Assembly: GCA_007692455.1 (NCBI GenBank)
Contig: RECC01000036.1
Span: forward strand, 62,001 to 126,000
Direction of reading: 5' to 3'
Length of the DNA stretch: 64,000 nt
DNA from: Alkalibacterium sp.
GTDB lineage: Bacteria; Bacillota; Bacilli; Lactobacillales; Carnobacteriaceae_A
The notes beneath the pieces were generated by a model, which worked only from the letters and a program-made list of their open reading frames with translations, was not told the origin of the DNA and made no database searches. A program made the position numbers and the translations under genes. Positions 54,985 through 64,000 of the stretch are shown here, piece by piece; position 1 is the stretch's first letter, and every line of letters begins with the position of its first letter.

Positions 54985-57633
54985 ATGATGGAAAATACTG
55001 ATATGTCAACAAAATACAACCCTACACAAGTTGAAAAAGACAAGTACGAAAAGTGGATTGAGAAAGATTTATTCAAACCGAATCCTAAGGGAACTGAACC
55101 CTATTCGGTAGTAATTCCTCCCCCAAACGTAACCGGTCGTCTTCACCTAGGACATGCATGGGATACAACACTACAGGACATTATTATTCGTCAAAAACGT
55201 ATGCAGGGCTATGATACGTTATGGCTGCCGGGTATGGACCATGCCGGTATCGCAACACAGGCAAAAGTTGAGGAAAAGCTGGCTCAGGAGGGCATTTCCC
55301 GCCACGATTTGGGCCGGGAAAAATTCCTGGAAAAAGTTTGGGACTGGAAGGAAGAATACGCGGAAAACATTCGAAGCCAATGGGCTAAAGTTGGTCTGTC
55401 TGTCGACTATTCAAGAGAACGGTTCACTCTTGACGAAGGTCTGAATAAGGCGGTTAATAAGGTCTTTGTTGATTTGTATAATAAAGGTCTGATATACCGT
55501 GGAGAATATATCATTAACTGGGATCCAAAAGCTCAAACAGCTCTATCTGATATTGAAGTTGACCATAAGGATATAAACGGAGCATTCTATCACATCTCTT
55601 ATCCGATTGTTGATGGAGAAGGTGCCGTAGAATTAGCAACGACGCGTCCGGAAACAATGCTGGGAGATACTGCCGTTGCTGTTCACCCGGATGATGAGCG
55701 CTACCAGCATTTAATTGGTAAAAAAGTACTCCTGCCGGTAGTTAATCGCGAATTGGAAGTTGTAGCAGATGACTATGTTGATATGGAATTTGGTACAGGT
55801 GTGGTTAAAATTACCCCGGCTCATGACCCGAATGACTTTGAGATTGGTAAACGACATAATTTGGAACAACTGAACGTAATGAATAACGACGGCAGCATGA
55901 ATCAGCATGCTGGGAAATACGAAGGAATGGATCGGTTTGAAGCGAGAAAAGCCCTTGTAGCTGATCTGAAAGAGCAAGGCTACCTCATCAAGATTGAAGA
56001 AATGCAGCATAGCGTTGGCCACTCTGAACGAACAGGAGTCATTGTGGAACCAAGACTGTCTACCCAGTGGTTTGTAAAAATGGGTCCTCTGTCAGAGCAG
56101 GCACTAAATCATCAGAAAACAGACGATAAAGTGAACTTTGTACCTGAGCGCTTTGAAAAGACCTACCATAACTGGATGGAGAATGTTCACGACTGGGTCA
56201 TTTCCAGACAACTCTGGTGGGGACACCGTATACCTGCCTGGTATCATAAAGAAACTGGCGAGTTGTATGTTGGAGAATCGGCACCGTCAGATGATGAAAA
56301 TTGGGAACAGGATGCAGATGTTTTGGATACCTGGTTCAGTTCTGCGCTATGGCCCTTCTCGACAATGGGCTGGCCGGATACGGAAAATTCTGATTTTCAA
56401 AAATATTTCCCGACAAGTACCCTTGTTACCGGCTATGACATTATTTTCTTCTGGGTCAGCCGCATGATTTTCCAAAGCCTCGAGTTTACAGGCAAGGCAC
56501 CCTTCAAAAATGTTCTGATTCACGGTTTGATTAGAGATGAACAGGGACGTAAAATGAGCAAGTCTCTGGGGAACGGTATTGATCCGATGGAAGTGATTGA
56601 AAAGTACGGTGCGGATTCGCTTAGATGGTTCCTGTCTAACGGCTCGGCTCCCGGTCAGGATGTTCGTTTCAGTTATGAGAAGATGGATGCGTCATGGAAT
56701 TTCATCAATAAAATTTGGAACGCCAGCCGATATGTAATCATGAACTTGGGCGACTTTTCAATAGAGGATATCGATTTGAATCTTGAGAAGTCCATCGCAG
56801 ATAAATGGATCTTAGCCCGATTAAATGAGACTGTAGAGCAGGTTACCGAACTGTTCGAAAAATTTGAGTTTGGAGAAGCCGGAAGACAACTGTACAGTTT
56901 TATCTGGGACGATTATTGTGACTGGTATATTGAAATGAGTAAAGAACAGTTGACACAAGGGACGGATAACCAGAAACAGTCGACGAAATCTGTACTGGTC
57001 CATGTTCTTGATCAGACATTGAAACTTTTGCACCCTATAATGCCATTTGTAACAGAAGAAATATGGGAACATATTCCACATGAAGGTGATTCTCTTGTTA
57101 CTGCAGCCTATCCGGTTGTAAAGGCTGAATTCAAAGATAATGAGGCTGTCAGAAATATGGAAATGCTCATTGAAGTCATTCGTTCTGTCAGAACTATTCG
57201 TTCGGATGCGAATCGTCCATTGTCCAAACCGATTGACTTACTGATAAAAGCAAAATCAGAGAAAGAACAATCCTTCTTATCTGAGAATCAGTCATACATT
57301 ACGCGCTTCTGTAACCCTGATCAGCTTACTATTGAAACTGAAATAGACACGCCAAATGAAGTTAAGACTGCAGTAGTTAAAGGGGCCGAGATATTCATAC
57401 CGCTGGCTGGCTTAGTGGATATTGGTGAAGAAATTGAACGACTGAAGAAAGAAGAAGAAAAATGGCTCAATGAAATTAAGCGAGTTGAGAAAAAACTGTC
57501 AAACGAGAAGTTTGTGGCAAATGCCCCTGAATCAATCGTTGAAGAAGAAAGACAAAAAGGAATGCAATATAAGGAAAACTATCAGTCTGTTAAAAACCAA
57601 CTGAACAAAATGAGTAAATTGAAAGAGGGGTAA
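54985..57633 (+). CDS. valS: Valyl-tRNA synthetase
   Basis: 882 residues. HIGH-type [16 protein letters not shown], editing domain [20 protein letters not shown], and a C-terminal coiled coil ([22 protein letters not shown]) specific to ValRS. Two ATG codons in a row; 54988 has the better distance from AGAGG. No folC follows, unlike in many Firmicutes; a HAD gene starts 2 bases after the stop. Confidence 0.98.
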   Translation: MMENTDMSTKYNPTQVEKDKYEKWIEKDLFKPNPKGTEPYSVVIPPPNVTGRLHLGHAWDTTLQDIIIRQKRMQGYDTLWLPGMDHAGIATQAKVEEKLAQEGISRHDLGREKFLEKVWDWKEEYAENIRSQWAKVGLSVDYSRERFTLDEGLNKAVNKVFVDLYNKGLIYRGEYIINWDPKAQTALSDIEVDHKDINGAFYHISYPIVDGEGAVELATTRPETMLGDTAVAVHPDDERYQHLIGKKVLLPVVNRELEVVADDYVDMEFGTGVVKITPAHDPNDFEIGKRHNLEQLNVMNNDGSMNQHAGKYEGMDRFEARKALVADLKEQGYLIKIEEMQHSVGHSERTGVIVEPRLSTQWFVKMGPLSEQALNHQKTDDKVNFVPERFEKTYHNWMENVHDWVISRQLWWGHRIPAWYHKETGELYVGESAPSDDENWEQDADVLDTWFSSALWPFSTMGWPDTENSDFQKYFPTSTLVTGYDIIFFWVSRMIFQSLEFTGKAPFKNVLIHGLIRDEQGRKMSKSLGNGIDPMEVIEKYGADSLRWFLSNGSAPGQDVRFSYEKMDASWNFINKIWNASRYVIMNLGDFSIEDIDLNLEKSIADKWILARLNETVEQVTELFEKFEFGEAGRQLYSFIWDDYCDWYIEMSKEQLTQGTDNQKQSTKSVLVHVLDQTLKLLHPIMPFVTEEIWEHIPHEGDSLVTAAYPVVKAEFKDNEAVRNMEMLIEVIRSVRTIRSDANRPLSKPIDLLIKAKSEKEQSFLSENQSYITRFCNPDQLTIETEIDTPNEVKTAVVKGAEIFIPLAGLVDIGEEIERLKKEEEKWLNEIKRVEKKLSNEKFVANAPESIVEEERQKGMQYKENYQSVKNQLNKMSKLKEG

Positions 57634-57635
57634 GG

Positions 57636-58292
57636 GTGACTAAGTTATTTATCTTTGATATGGATGGACTCATGTTTGACACGGAACCATTATATTTCAA
57701 AGCGAATATGAAAACGGCAGAAAAAGTTGGAATAGCATTTGACTATTCTTTTTACAAACAATATATCGGCTCGAGTGAGAAAGACTTTTTCGAAGCGATG
57801 TACAATCAGTTTGATGAAGAGAAAGTCACTCACTTCATTTCGGAAAGTGCCAGAGATTTAAAAGAAGCACTCTTTGCTGATTCCCCAATACTCAAAAAGG
57901 GACTGAAAGATTTACTGGTATATATAGAAGAAAAAGGGTACAAAGCAGTTGTGGCATCGAGTTCTGAAAGAGAAGTTATCCATCAGCTGCTTGAAAATGC
58001 GGGTATTCAGAACTACTTCGATGGTGTCATAGGCGGCAACGAGGTCAATCACTCTAAACCTGATCCGGAAATTTTTATTAAAGCCAAGAATTTGGTGTCC
58101 GAAGATAATTTAGATGTGCTTGTTCTTGAAGATTCGATTAACGGAATAAAAGCAGCAAATGCCGCTGGTTTTCCGGTAGTGATGGTGCCAGACTTGATAG
58201 AACCTGACGACGAGGTCAGAAATCTGACATTAGATATTTGCCATGATCTTCATGAAGTTCTTAACAAAATAAAAAGTGAGAAATTAATTTAA
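57636..58292 (+). CDS. HAD superfamily (subfamily IA) phosphatase, beta-phosphoglucomutase-like
   Basis: 218 residues, GTG start 57636 behind AAGAGGGG. HAD motif I FDMDGLMFDTEP, motif II VVASSSERE, motif III Lys in NHSKPDPEIF and motif IV VLEDSINGIKAA. The cap between residues 18 and 85 is helical. The substrate cannot be read; sugar or nucleotide phosphates are likely. Appears to be co-transcribed with valS. Confidence 0.85.
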   Translation: MTKLFIFDMDGLMFDTEPLYFKANMKTAEKVGIAFDYSFYKQYIGSSEKDFFEAMYNQFDEEKVTHFISESARDLKEALFADSPILKKGLKDLLVYIEEKGYKAVVASSSEREVIHQLLENAGIQNYFDGVIGGNEVNHSKPDPEIFIKAKNLVSEDNLDVLVLEDSINGIKAANAAGFPVVMVPDLIEPDDEVRNLTLDICHDLHEVLNKIKSEKLI

Positions 58293-58306
58293 TGGGTAAT
58301 GTATAG

Positions 58307-58334
58307 AAGGAGGAGACAACTGTCTCCTCCTTTT
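58307..58334 (+). terminator. valS operon terminator
   Basis: AAGGAGGAGACA (58307-58318) pairs with TGTCTCCTCCTT (58321-58332), then TT. Confidence 0.85.
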
Positions 58335-58356
58335 AATCTATTTTCAGGAGGATAAT

Positions 58357-59043
58357 ATGCAGACTCAAAAATTTATCGAAGTTCCCACTCAGTCGCGTCC
58401 CAGGGAACGACTGGCAGAATTCGGACCAGCAGCACTCGCTAATCACGAATTACTTGCTATAATGCTACGGACAGGTACAAAAGATTACAATGTCATACAG
58501 TTAAGCATGCAGGTTTTCTCTCACTTCGACGACTTATTTATGTTGAAGAATGCGTCGATGGAAGAATTGATGGCTCTTCCCGGTATTGGGAAAGCAAAAG
58601 CCATTGAATTAATGGCATCAATAGAATTAGGCAAGCGCATGGCTCGGACTCCTCTCCTTAAAGAAGGAACCGTCACCTCAAGTCAATTTGCAGGGAAACT
58701 GCTGATGAACGAGCTGCATGGCCTTCATCAGGAGATAGTGGTAGGCTTGTTTCTGAATACGAAAAACGAAATTATAAAAAAGGAAACTATTTTTATTGGC
58801 TCGCTGAACTCGAGTGTTGCTCACCCAAGAGAGATTTACCGGGCAGCTATTAAGTATTCCTCTGCCCGTATCATTATTGCGCATAACCATCCGTCAGGAA
58901 ATCCGGAGCCGTCAGAAGCTGATTTGTCGTTCACCAGGCGAATGAGCGAAGCAGGGAAGTTGATAGGGATTGAACTGCTGGATCACTTTATCATTGGTGA
59001 TGATTCCTACGTGAGTCTTAAAGAATTGGGAGAACTTGAATAA
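58357..59043 (+). CDS. radC: RadC family JAMM/MPN domain protein
   Basis: 228 residues. N-terminal helix-hairpin-helix region (LPGIGKAKAIELMASIELG) and metal-binding JAMM motif HNHPSGNPEPSEAD with the upstream Glu in EIVVGLFLN. Long thought to act in DNA repair, but its activity is not established. ATG 58357 after AGGAGG. Commonly next to mreB, as here. Confidence 0.94.
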   Translation: MQTQKFIEVPTQSRPRERLAEFGPAALANHELLAIMLRTGTKDYNVIQLSMQVFSHFDDLFMLKNASMEELMALPGIGKAKAIELMASIELGKRMARTPLLKEGTVTSSQFAGKLLMNELHGLHQEIVVGLFLNTKNEIIKKETIFIGSLNSSVAHPREIYRAAIKYSSARIIIAHNHPSGNPEPSEADLSFTRRMSEAGKLIGIELLDHFIIGDDSYVSLKELGELE

Positions 59044-59086
59044 TTTTTGTTATATTGAATTATATAAACTTCTTTCACTATAATGC

Positions 59087-59115
59087 TTGCAGATATGGAT
59101 TTTCTATGATACTAT
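59087..59115 (+). promoter_or_regulatory. Promoter of the second cold-shock gene
   Basis: TTGCAG (59087-59092), 17 bases, TACTAT (59110-59115). It implies a leader of about 108 bases, long as in other cold-shock genes. Confidence 0.7.
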
Positions 59116-59229
59116 GTAATTAGCATTTTGTTAGGGAAAGAAAAAAGTAATGTGTAACAACATTCCGATTCGTACCTATAGCAATAATGTGAAATAATAT
59201 GTGCACAAGGCACGAGGAGGAAATGTAAC

Positions 59230-59430
59230 ATGGAAAATGGTACAGTAAAATGGTTTAACGCAGAAAAAGGTTTTGGATTTATCGAACGTGACGGAGCAGA
59301 CGATGTATTCGTACACTTCTCAGCAATCAACGAAGAAGGATTCAAATCATTAGAAGAAGGACAAGCTGTAACTTTCGATATCGAAGAAGGCGCACGCGGA
59401 CCTCAAGCTGCTAACGTAGAAAAAGCTTAA
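59230..59430 (+). CDS. Cold-shock protein (CspA family), copy 2
   Basis: 66 residues with RNP1 KGFGFIE and RNP2 VFVHFS. About four fifths identical to copy 1 by eye, differing mainly in loops. Codons are almost exclusively the preferred ones (TTC, GAA, GTA, CAC), unlike copy 1, which points to very high expression. AGGAGG precedes ATG 59230. Confidence 0.97.
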   Translation: MENGTVKWFNAEKGFGFIERDGADDVFVHFSAINEEGFKSLEEGQAVTFDIEEGARGPQAANVEKA

Positions 59431-59451
59431 TTAACTTTAACTTAAATTTTC

Positions 59452-59485
59452 AACCGAGTAAGCCTAATCGCTTACTCGGTTTTTT
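59452..59485 (+). terminator. csp copy 2 terminator
   Basis: AACCGAGTAAGC (59452-59463) pairs with GCTTACTCGGTT (59470-59481), then T-run. Confidence 0.93.
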
Positions 59486-59652
59486 AATGTTTATTATCAT
59501 GTAACGATTCGTTTCAAATATTAAAATTAAAATAAAGTAAAAGCAAGGTAGTGCATAATGTACTGTAAAAAGGTACAATAGCATAATGAATACATGACTA
59601 TTCAATTTAACCGTTAAAAGATAGGTTTGACATTCGAAAGGAGATTTTCTTA

Positions 59653-60663
59653 GTGTTTTGGTTTAGAAAAAAAGGGATTGGTATCGACTTAGGTACAGCA
59701 AATACTAATGTATATTTAGAAGGTAAAGGCATCGTTCTTGGCGAGCCGTCAGTTGTTGCCAAAGACAAGCAGACTGATGAAGTAGTAGCCGTAGGTGAAG
59801 ATGCACAGAAGATGATTGGCCGAACTCCAGGTAGCATCGTAGCTATTCGTCCAATGAAAGATGGGGTCATAGCTGATTTTGATACAACATCTGCCATGAT
59901 GGAATATTTTATTAAAAAATCTGTAGGCAAGCGTTCATCAAAACCTAACGTTGTCATATGTGTGCCCGGGGGCGGGACTGAAGTTGAAAAAAGAGCGATT
60001 CTGGATGCTGCGAGAATGGCAGGAGCCAGAGAAGCTTACTTGATCGAAGAGCCCTTTGCGGCAGCAATCGGTGCAGGTTTGCCGGTAAATGAACCGACAG
60101 GTAGCATGGTAGTAGATATTGGTGGAGGTACAACAGACGTAGCGACTATTTCGTTAGGCGGTATTGTCAGCAGTCGTACCATTAAAATGGCAGGTGACCA
60201 GATGGATCAGTCCATCATTCACTATATCAGAAACAAATACAACCTCTTGATTGGGGAACGCACTGCAGAAGCTGTTAAGATGCAGCTGGGAAGTGCTTCA
60301 ATAGAAGCAGCTGAAACGATGGAAACGATGGATATTCGAGGAAGAGATTTGCTCACTGGATTACCTAAAACTATTTCTATTCCAGCGCTTGATGTTGCTG
60401 AAGCGATCAAAGAAGTGATAGACGGTATTATTATCGCTGTTAAAGCAACTCTGGAAGATACATCCCCTGAAATATCAGCAGATGTTATTGACAGAGGAAT
60501 TGTATTGACGGGTGGAGGCGCACTGTTAAATAATTTAAGTGATGTCATTGCCAATGAGACAGAAGTTCCGGTTTTTGTCGCTAGCAATCCTCTTGATTGT
60601 GTAGCCATCGGCACGGGAGAAGCATTAAACCACATGGATTTGTATAAAAAACAGTCACGATAA
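59653..60663 (+). CDS. mreB: Rod shape-determining protein MreB
   Basis: 336 residues, GTG start with AAGGAGA nine bases upstream. Actin-fold motifs [28 protein letters not shown] and [11 protein letters not shown]; membrane-binding FWFRKKG at the N-terminus. Guides side-wall synthesis in rods. A possible promoter (GTGCAT 59551-59556, 17 bases, TACAAT 59574-59579) is in the 220-base gap after csp. A weak hairpin follows the gene (60669-60700). Confidence 0.96.
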   Translation: MFWFRKKGIGIDLGTANTNVYLEGKGIVLGEPSVVAKDKQTDEVVAVGEDAQKMIGRTPGSIVAIRPMKDGVIADFDTTSAMMEYFIKKSVGKRSSKPNVVICVPGGGTEVEKRAILDAARMAGAREAYLIEEPFAAAIGAGLPVNEPTGSMVVDIGGGTTDVATISLGGIVSSRTIKMAGDQMDQSIIHYIRNKYNLLIGERTAEAVKMQLGSASIEAAETMETMDIRGRDLLTGLPKTISIPALDVAEAIKEVIDGIIIAVKATLEDTSPEISADVIDRGIVLTGGGALLNNLSDVIANETEVPVFVASNPLDCVAIGTGEALNHMDLYKKQSR

Positions 60664-60668
60664 AGAAA

Positions 60669-60700
60669 GAGCGGGGAGGCTGACTTCCCGCTTATTTATT
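60669..60700 (+). terminator. Possible weak terminator between mreB and mreC
   Basis: GCGGG (60671-60675) pairs with CCCGC (60687-60691), inner AG/CT, followed by TTATTTATT rather than a pure T-run. May give partial termination so that MreB exceeds MreC/MreD. Confidence 0.55.
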
Positions 60701-60816
60701 GAATTATAGGATAAATATCTGTGAATCAAAATTAGATCGATAGACTAATATACCTCTACGATTGATTCTGAATGTGTGGTAAAATAAGCAAAGTTAAATT
60801 ATAAGAGGTGTCTTAA

Positions 60817-61668
60817 TTGAACCAGTTTTTTACAAATAAAAAAATGATTATCTTGCTGATCAGCGTCATAATGTTTGTGTCACTTCTCTCTTTATCTTTG
60901 AGAAGCGGGGATTCGACGCCCTTTCTGCAGCAGGCATCTAATGACATAACAGCAGTCCTTGGAAGAGCTTTTTCAGGCCCGGCAAATGTGGTAACCAATG
61001 CATTTGAATCAGTAAATAATCTGCAGAATACTTATGAAGAAAACCAGCGACTCAAAGTAGAAATTGATAAGCTATATGAACGGCAGGCCGAAATAAATGT
61101 TTTGAGAGATGAAAACTTTCGTCTGGGTGAGGAACTTGAACTGCAGAATTCCTTAACAGATTTTCAGACTATTTCAGGTACAGTTATTTCCAGAAATCCT
61201 GACAATTGGGTGGACCAGATTGTTGTGGATCGCGGCAGCCAGGATGGTGTTGCGGTAGGCATGCCTGTCATGTCCGGCAATGGCCTCATCGGTAGAATTT
61301 CAGAAGTAAATCCGACCAGTTCTAAAATAGTACTGCTGACTAATATTGAGCAGACAGCCAATCAGGTCTCATCAGAAATTGTTCTTGATGAAGAGATTAT
61401 CTATGGACTGATCAGCGGGTACGATTCATCTAATGATCGACTGGTCATGTCTCAGATTACCTCTACGCTTGAGATTAGTGAAGGTGAACTCATTACGACG
61501 TCAGGACTTGGCGGTATGATTCCTAGAGGACTAGTTATCGGCGAAGTGGAAGAGGTTAGTATGGACTCTCATGGTTTGGCTCAGCAAGTCTATGTCAGCC
61601 CGGCGGCTGATTTTGATAATTTGCGTTATGTTACTATTATAAATAGACTCGCGGAAAGTGGTGAGTGA
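60817..61668 (+). CDS. mreC: Rod shape-determining protein MreC
   Basis: 283 residues, TTG start 60817 behind AAGAGGTG. N-terminal membrane helix (about 9-27), coiled coil (NLQNTYEENQRLKVEIDKLYERQ), then the beta-rich MreC core (VISRNPDNWVDQIVVDRGSQDGVAVGMPVM; TSGLGGMIPRGLVIGEV). Extracellular scaffold of the elongation complex. A possible extended -10 (TGG-TAAAAT, 60777-60785) lies upstream. Overlaps or abuts mreD. Confidence 0.95.
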   Translation: MNQFFTNKKMIILLISVIMFVSLLSLSLRSGDSTPFLQQASNDITAVLGRAFSGPANVVTNAFESVNNLQNTYEENQRLKVEIDKLYERQAEINVLRDENFRLGEELELQNSLTDFQTISGTVISRNPDNWVDQIVVDRGSQDGVAVGMPVMSGNGLIGRISEVNPTSSKIVLLTNIEQTANQVSSEIVLDEEIIYGLISGYDSSNDRLVMSQITSTLEISEGELITTSGLGGMIPRGLVIGEVEEVSMDSHGLAQQVYVSPAADFDNLRYVTIINRLAESGE

Positions 61669-61670
61669 AA

Positions 61671-62234
61671 ATGGAGCAATGGCGACGAGTAATTATACCT
61701 ATTGTCCTGCTTTTCTTTTTCCTCCTTCTTGACGGGGTTATTGTCTCGTTATTTTATGAAAGTCTGGATGTTTCCTTTGGCTTCATGACACCGCGTCTAT
61801 TCGTCTTGACAGTTATAGTCCTGTCTTTTTTCCTTGAACCCAGACACATGTATATTTTGTCCATAGTGTTTGGCTTTATTTATGACAGCTACTACTCTGG
61901 CATTTTAGGTATTTATATTGCTGGTTTGATGATAATCAGCTATTTTATCATTCAGTTAAGAAATATACTGGAGCCAAATTATCTGACTATGGTATTAGTT
62001 ACTATTATTATGCTGACGCTACTGGAATTCCTGATATTTGGTATATACAGAGTAATAGATTTGACCTCATTGAGTGTTCAAGAGTTTATTGCCATGCGAC
62101 TCTCAGCATCGCTACTTTTCAACACAATAGCGATTATTATACTAGCTGTACCACTTAAGTTCAGTATCAAGCTGATTACACTCAAATCGAAAGAAAAGTC
62201 AACTCAGTCTAAGTCACGTGCAACGTACAGATAA
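61671..62234 (+). CDS. mreD: Rod shape-determining protein MreD
   Basis: 187 residues from ATG 61671 (GTG 61665, overlapping the mreC stop, is also possible). Five hydrophobic segments, with the family block FGFIYDSYYSGILGIYIAGLM near residue 62-82. Links MreC to the wall-synthesis machinery in the membrane. Confidence 0.93.
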   Translation: MEQWRRVIIPIVLLFFFLLLDGVIVSLFYESLDVSFGFMTPRLFVLTVIVLSFFLEPRHMYILSIVFGFIYDSYYSGILGIYIAGLMIISYFIIQLRNILEPNYLTMVLVTIIMLTLLEFLIFGIYRVIDLTSLSVQEFIAMRLSASLLFNTIAIIILAVPLKFSIKLITLKSKEKSTQSKSRATYR

Positions 62235-62251
62235 TTTATAGGGGTGAACAA

Positions 62252-62932
62252 ATGAACAAGGCAGTCACTTTAAAGGGGAGAAAAGAAGGGTTTCAGCTGA
62301 TTGTAGAAGCGCAGGCAGCTATGGAGTCAGTATTTAAGGAAGTTCAAGAGCTTAAACTTCAGCTGAAAAAAGATACTAAGGCCGAACATGCTCTGAAATT
62401 TTTTATCATGACAGGAAACAGAGTGTTGACAGAGGACGAACAAAATAAGATGAAGGCTATATTGGAAGATGAGTTATTCAAAGTAGTATCATTTGAAGCA
62501 GATGTCATTACTTTGACAGAAGCTAGAAGAAGGCACGAACAGTCAAGGCCTCGTATGGAAGTTAGGACTGTCAGAAGCGGGCAGATTATTGAAGCTGAGG
62601 GCGATCTGCTCCTTATTGGAGAAGTCCATCCAGGAGGCATGGTTAGAGCGACAGGGAGCATCTTTATAATTGGAGAATTGAAAGGGATTGCTCATGCAGG
62701 ATTTAAAGGCAGAGAAAGTGCTGTAGTCGTTGCAAACTTCCGCTACAATTCACAAGTTAGAATTGGTGGAAATGTTCATGTGGTGGATGAAAAAGAAGAA
62801 TCTCAGTTTAATCAGTCAGATACTATAGAATTTGTATATGTAAACGACTTACATATTATTGAAGTATCTCCTTTGCATGATTTAAAAAGGATTCGACCAG
62901 AAATAGCTAAAGACTCAGGAGGTATATTTTAA
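62252..62932 (+). CDS. minC: Septum site-determining protein MinC
   Basis: 226 residues. An N-terminal domain that inhibits FtsZ (to about 105) and a C-terminal beta-helix domain (VRSGQIIEAEGDLLLIGEVHPGGMVRATGSIFIIGELKGIAHAGF) that binds MinD. ATG 62252 after AGGGGTG. Stop overlaps minD by one base. Confidence 0.95.
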   Translation: MNKAVTLKGRKEGFQLIVEAQAAMESVFKEVQELKLQLKKDTKAEHALKFFIMTGNRVLTEDEQNKMKAILEDELFKVVSFEADVITLTEARRRHEQSRPRMEVRTVRSGQIIEAEGDLLLIGEVHPGGMVRATGSIFIIGELKGIAHAGFKGRESAVVVANFRYNSQVRIGGNVHVVDEKEESQFNQSDTIEFVYVNDLHIIEVSPLHDLKRIRPEIAKDSGGIF

Positions 62933-63726
62933 TGGGAAAAGCAATAGTAGTTACATCGGGTAAAGGTGGAGTAGGTAAAACAACATCTACTGCAAATATC
63001 GGTACAGCTTTGGCGCTTCAAGGTAAAAAAGTGTGCTTAATGGATATGGATATTGGCCTGCGTAACCTGGATGTAATTTTAGGTTTAGAAAACAGAATAA
63101 TTTATGATGTCATTGATGTGGTTGAAGGAAGAGCAAAACTTCATCAGGCTATTATTAAGGACAAGCGTTTTAATGATCAGCTATTCTTATTGCCTGCAGC
63201 TCAGCACGCTGATAAAAATGCCATCAATGAAGAACAGATGATTGACCTCGTAGGAGAACTGAAAGCCGACTATGACTATGTTCTCATTGACTGTCCTGCC
63301 GGTATCGAACAGGGATTCAAGAACTCGATTGCAGCAGCAGACGATGCCATACTGGTGACTACACCGGAAATATCAGCAATACGAGATGCAGACCGAATCA
63401 TCGGACTGATTGAACAGACACCGATTGAAGCACCTAGACTGATTATTAATCGCATCCGCAAGTCGATGATGCAGCAAGGTGATGTAATGGATATTGATGA
63501 AATTACTCGTCATCTGTCCATTAATTTACTGGGGATAATCTTTGAAGATGATGAAGTAGTCCGTTCATCAAATAAAGGAAATCCGGTTGTTCTTGATCCC
63601 AACCATGTCTCTTCACAAGGCTATCGTAATATAGCCAGAAGAATTTTAGGAGAAAATGTTCCTCTAATGACAGTTAAAGAAGAAAAACTTCCATTTTGGA
63701 AGAAGATATTCAAAAGAAAAAATTGA
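62932..63726 (+). CDS. minD: Septum site-determining ATPase MinD
   Basis: 264 residues. Deviant Walker A SGKGGVGKTTSTANIG, DMDIGLRNLDVILGLENR, and DCPAGIEQGF. The C-terminal KLPFWKKIFKRK is the amphipathic membrane helix. No minE is next to it; with DivIVA at 34015 this is the Bacillus-type static Min system. The last codons carry the rplU -35. Confidence 0.96.
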   Translation: MGKAIVVTSGKGGVGKTTSTANIGTALALQGKKVCLMDMDIGLRNLDVILGLENRIIYDVIDVVEGRAKLHQAIIKDKRFNDQLFLLPAAQHADKNAINEEQMIDLVGELKADYDYVLIDCPAGIEQGFKNSIAAADDAILVTTPEISAIRDADRIIGLIEQTPIEAPRLIINRIRKSMMQQGDVMDIDEITRHLSINLLGIIFEDDEVVRSSNKGNPVVLDPNHVSSQGYRNIARRILGENVPLMTVKEEKLPFWKKIFKRKN

Positions 63727-63751
63727 CTATGAAGGCTAAGTTTGGTATGAT
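63723..63751 (+). promoter_or_regulatory. rplU promoter
   Basis: TTGACT (63723-63728), overlapping the minD stop, 17 bases, extended -10 TGG-TATGAT (TATGAT 63746-63751). Confidence 0.87.
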
Positions 63752-63757
63752 GCTAAT

Positions 63758-63890
63758 GTTGTATTTGTGCCGCACCACAGCTGCAACCGCTCGTTTATAA
63801 GTCTTAAAGTGCTTTTTAGCCACTTATAACGGCGAGTCTAAGTGCAAGAATAAAATAGTTTACTATTTTATTCAAAATTTTAAGGAGGTG
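63758..63890 (+). promoter_or_regulatory. L21 ribosomal protein leader RNA
   Basis: The stretch GCACCACAGCTGCAACCGC (63769-63791 region), paired repeats ACTTATAA/TTATAAGT (63822-63829, 63795-63802) and ACGGCGAGTCTAAGTGC match the Firmicute L21 leader as I recall it. A perfect 11-base AT-rich hairpin GAATAAAATAG/CTATTTTATTC (63848-63858, 63863-63873) follows, 8 bases before the AAGGAGGTG ribosome site. Confidence 0.88.
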
Positions 63891-63898
63891 CAACAAGT

Positions 63899-64000
63899 AT
63901 GTATGCAATCATCAAAACAGGTGGTAAACAGTTTAGAGTTGAAGAAGGTCAAGATATCTTTGTTGAGAAATTAGACGGCGAAGCAGGCGATACAGTAACA
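63899..64000 (+). CDS. rplU: 50S ribosomal protein L21, partial (3' end outside window)
   Basis: The first 34 codons are visible, beginning [18 protein letters not shown], the L21 signature. ATG at 63899 lies 8 bases after AAGGAGGTG. Usually followed by ysxB and rpmA, which would be beyond the window. Confidence 0.97.
   Translation, partial: MYAIIKTGGKQFRVEEGQDIFVEKLDGEAGDTVT

Noticed and set aside
1-64000. Mobile elements, prophage, CRISPR, tRNA or rRNA genes, toxin-antitoxin or defence islands
   Set aside because: Searched by eye for transposase or integrase motifs, repeat-spacer arrays, tRNA cloverleaf ends and restriction or abortive-infection genes; none was seen. Gene content and order are those of conserved chromosome.

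Overview
The window is a stretch of chromosomal core genome from an AT-rich Gram-positive bacterium of the order Lactobacillales, most likely in or near Carnobacteriaceae. This rests on gene content and order (yjbK/relQ/nadK/rluD, the yqeG-yqeH-yhbY-nadD-yqeK-rsfS-yqeM-tmcAL block, a dcw cluster running mraZ to divIVA-ileS, valS-radC-mreBCD-minCD-rplU), on T-box, CtsR and L21-leader regulation, on strong AGGAGG-type ribosome sites, and on protein similarity as judged by eye. No phage, IS, integrase, CRISPR, tRNA or rRNA was found. Genes are tightly packed, mostly on the + strand.

Layout. 1-3342: stress and NADP genes (partial spxH-like and yjbK leftward; relQ-nadK-rluD rightward). 3350-8927: a GNAT acetyltransferase, an AI-2E-family membrane protein, release factor 3 and the CtsR-controlled unfoldase ClpE. 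8928-13889: ptsH-ptsI behind a structured leader that looks like an attenuator, a beta-hydroxyacid dehydrogenase, a PatA-type aminotransferase and YkuJ. 13980-20416: ribosome assembly, NAD synthesis and tRNA modification operon, then yceD-rpmF with its own consensus promoter and a structured leader. 20519-34701: the division and cell-wall (dcw) cluster, opened by a MraZ operator of three GTGG repeats at 10-base period and cut by two internal terminators. 34720-38126: T-box-controlled ileS and a cold-shock gene. 38180-42153: GlsB-like membrane protein, telA/xpaC, a NUDIX hydrolase, a small unknown basic membrane protein, mtnN. 42302-46107: a Fur-controlled ferric-siderophore ABC transporter. 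46271-49766: sugar O-acetyltransferase, a release-factor-like (baeRF) protein, rpsD with a long leader, free-methionine sulfoxide reductase. 49896-58292: ezrA, cysteine desulfurase and thiI, a thiol peroxidase with a single cysteine, T-box-controlled valS, a HAD phosphatase. 58357-64000: radC, a second cold-shock gene, mreBCD, minCD, and the L21 leader with the start of rplU.

How the genes work together. Most of the window builds and divides the cell: precursor synthesis (MraY, MurD, MurG), septal synthesis (FtsL, DivIB, PBP2X), Z-ring assembly (FtsA, FtsZ, SepF, EzrA), placement (MinC, MinD, DivIVA) and elongation (MreB/C/D). The rest is translation (IleRS, ValRS, S4, L32, L21, RF3, RsfS, YqeH, YhbY, RsmH, TmcAL, ThiI), with feedback at the RNA level.

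No clear new multi-gene system is present. The best leads are RNA-level: a terminator/antiterminator-like leader before ptsHI (9134-9241), a structured yceD-rpmF leader with a possible sequestered ribosome site (19532-19624), and a hairpin between a distant Shine-Dalgarno and the murG start (27513-27544). Protein-level leads are the one-cysteine Tpx, the baeRF protein and the small basic membrane protein. Family calls come from motifs and recall; no database search was run. Many start codons were reset from the longest reading frame using ribosome sites and family N-termini.
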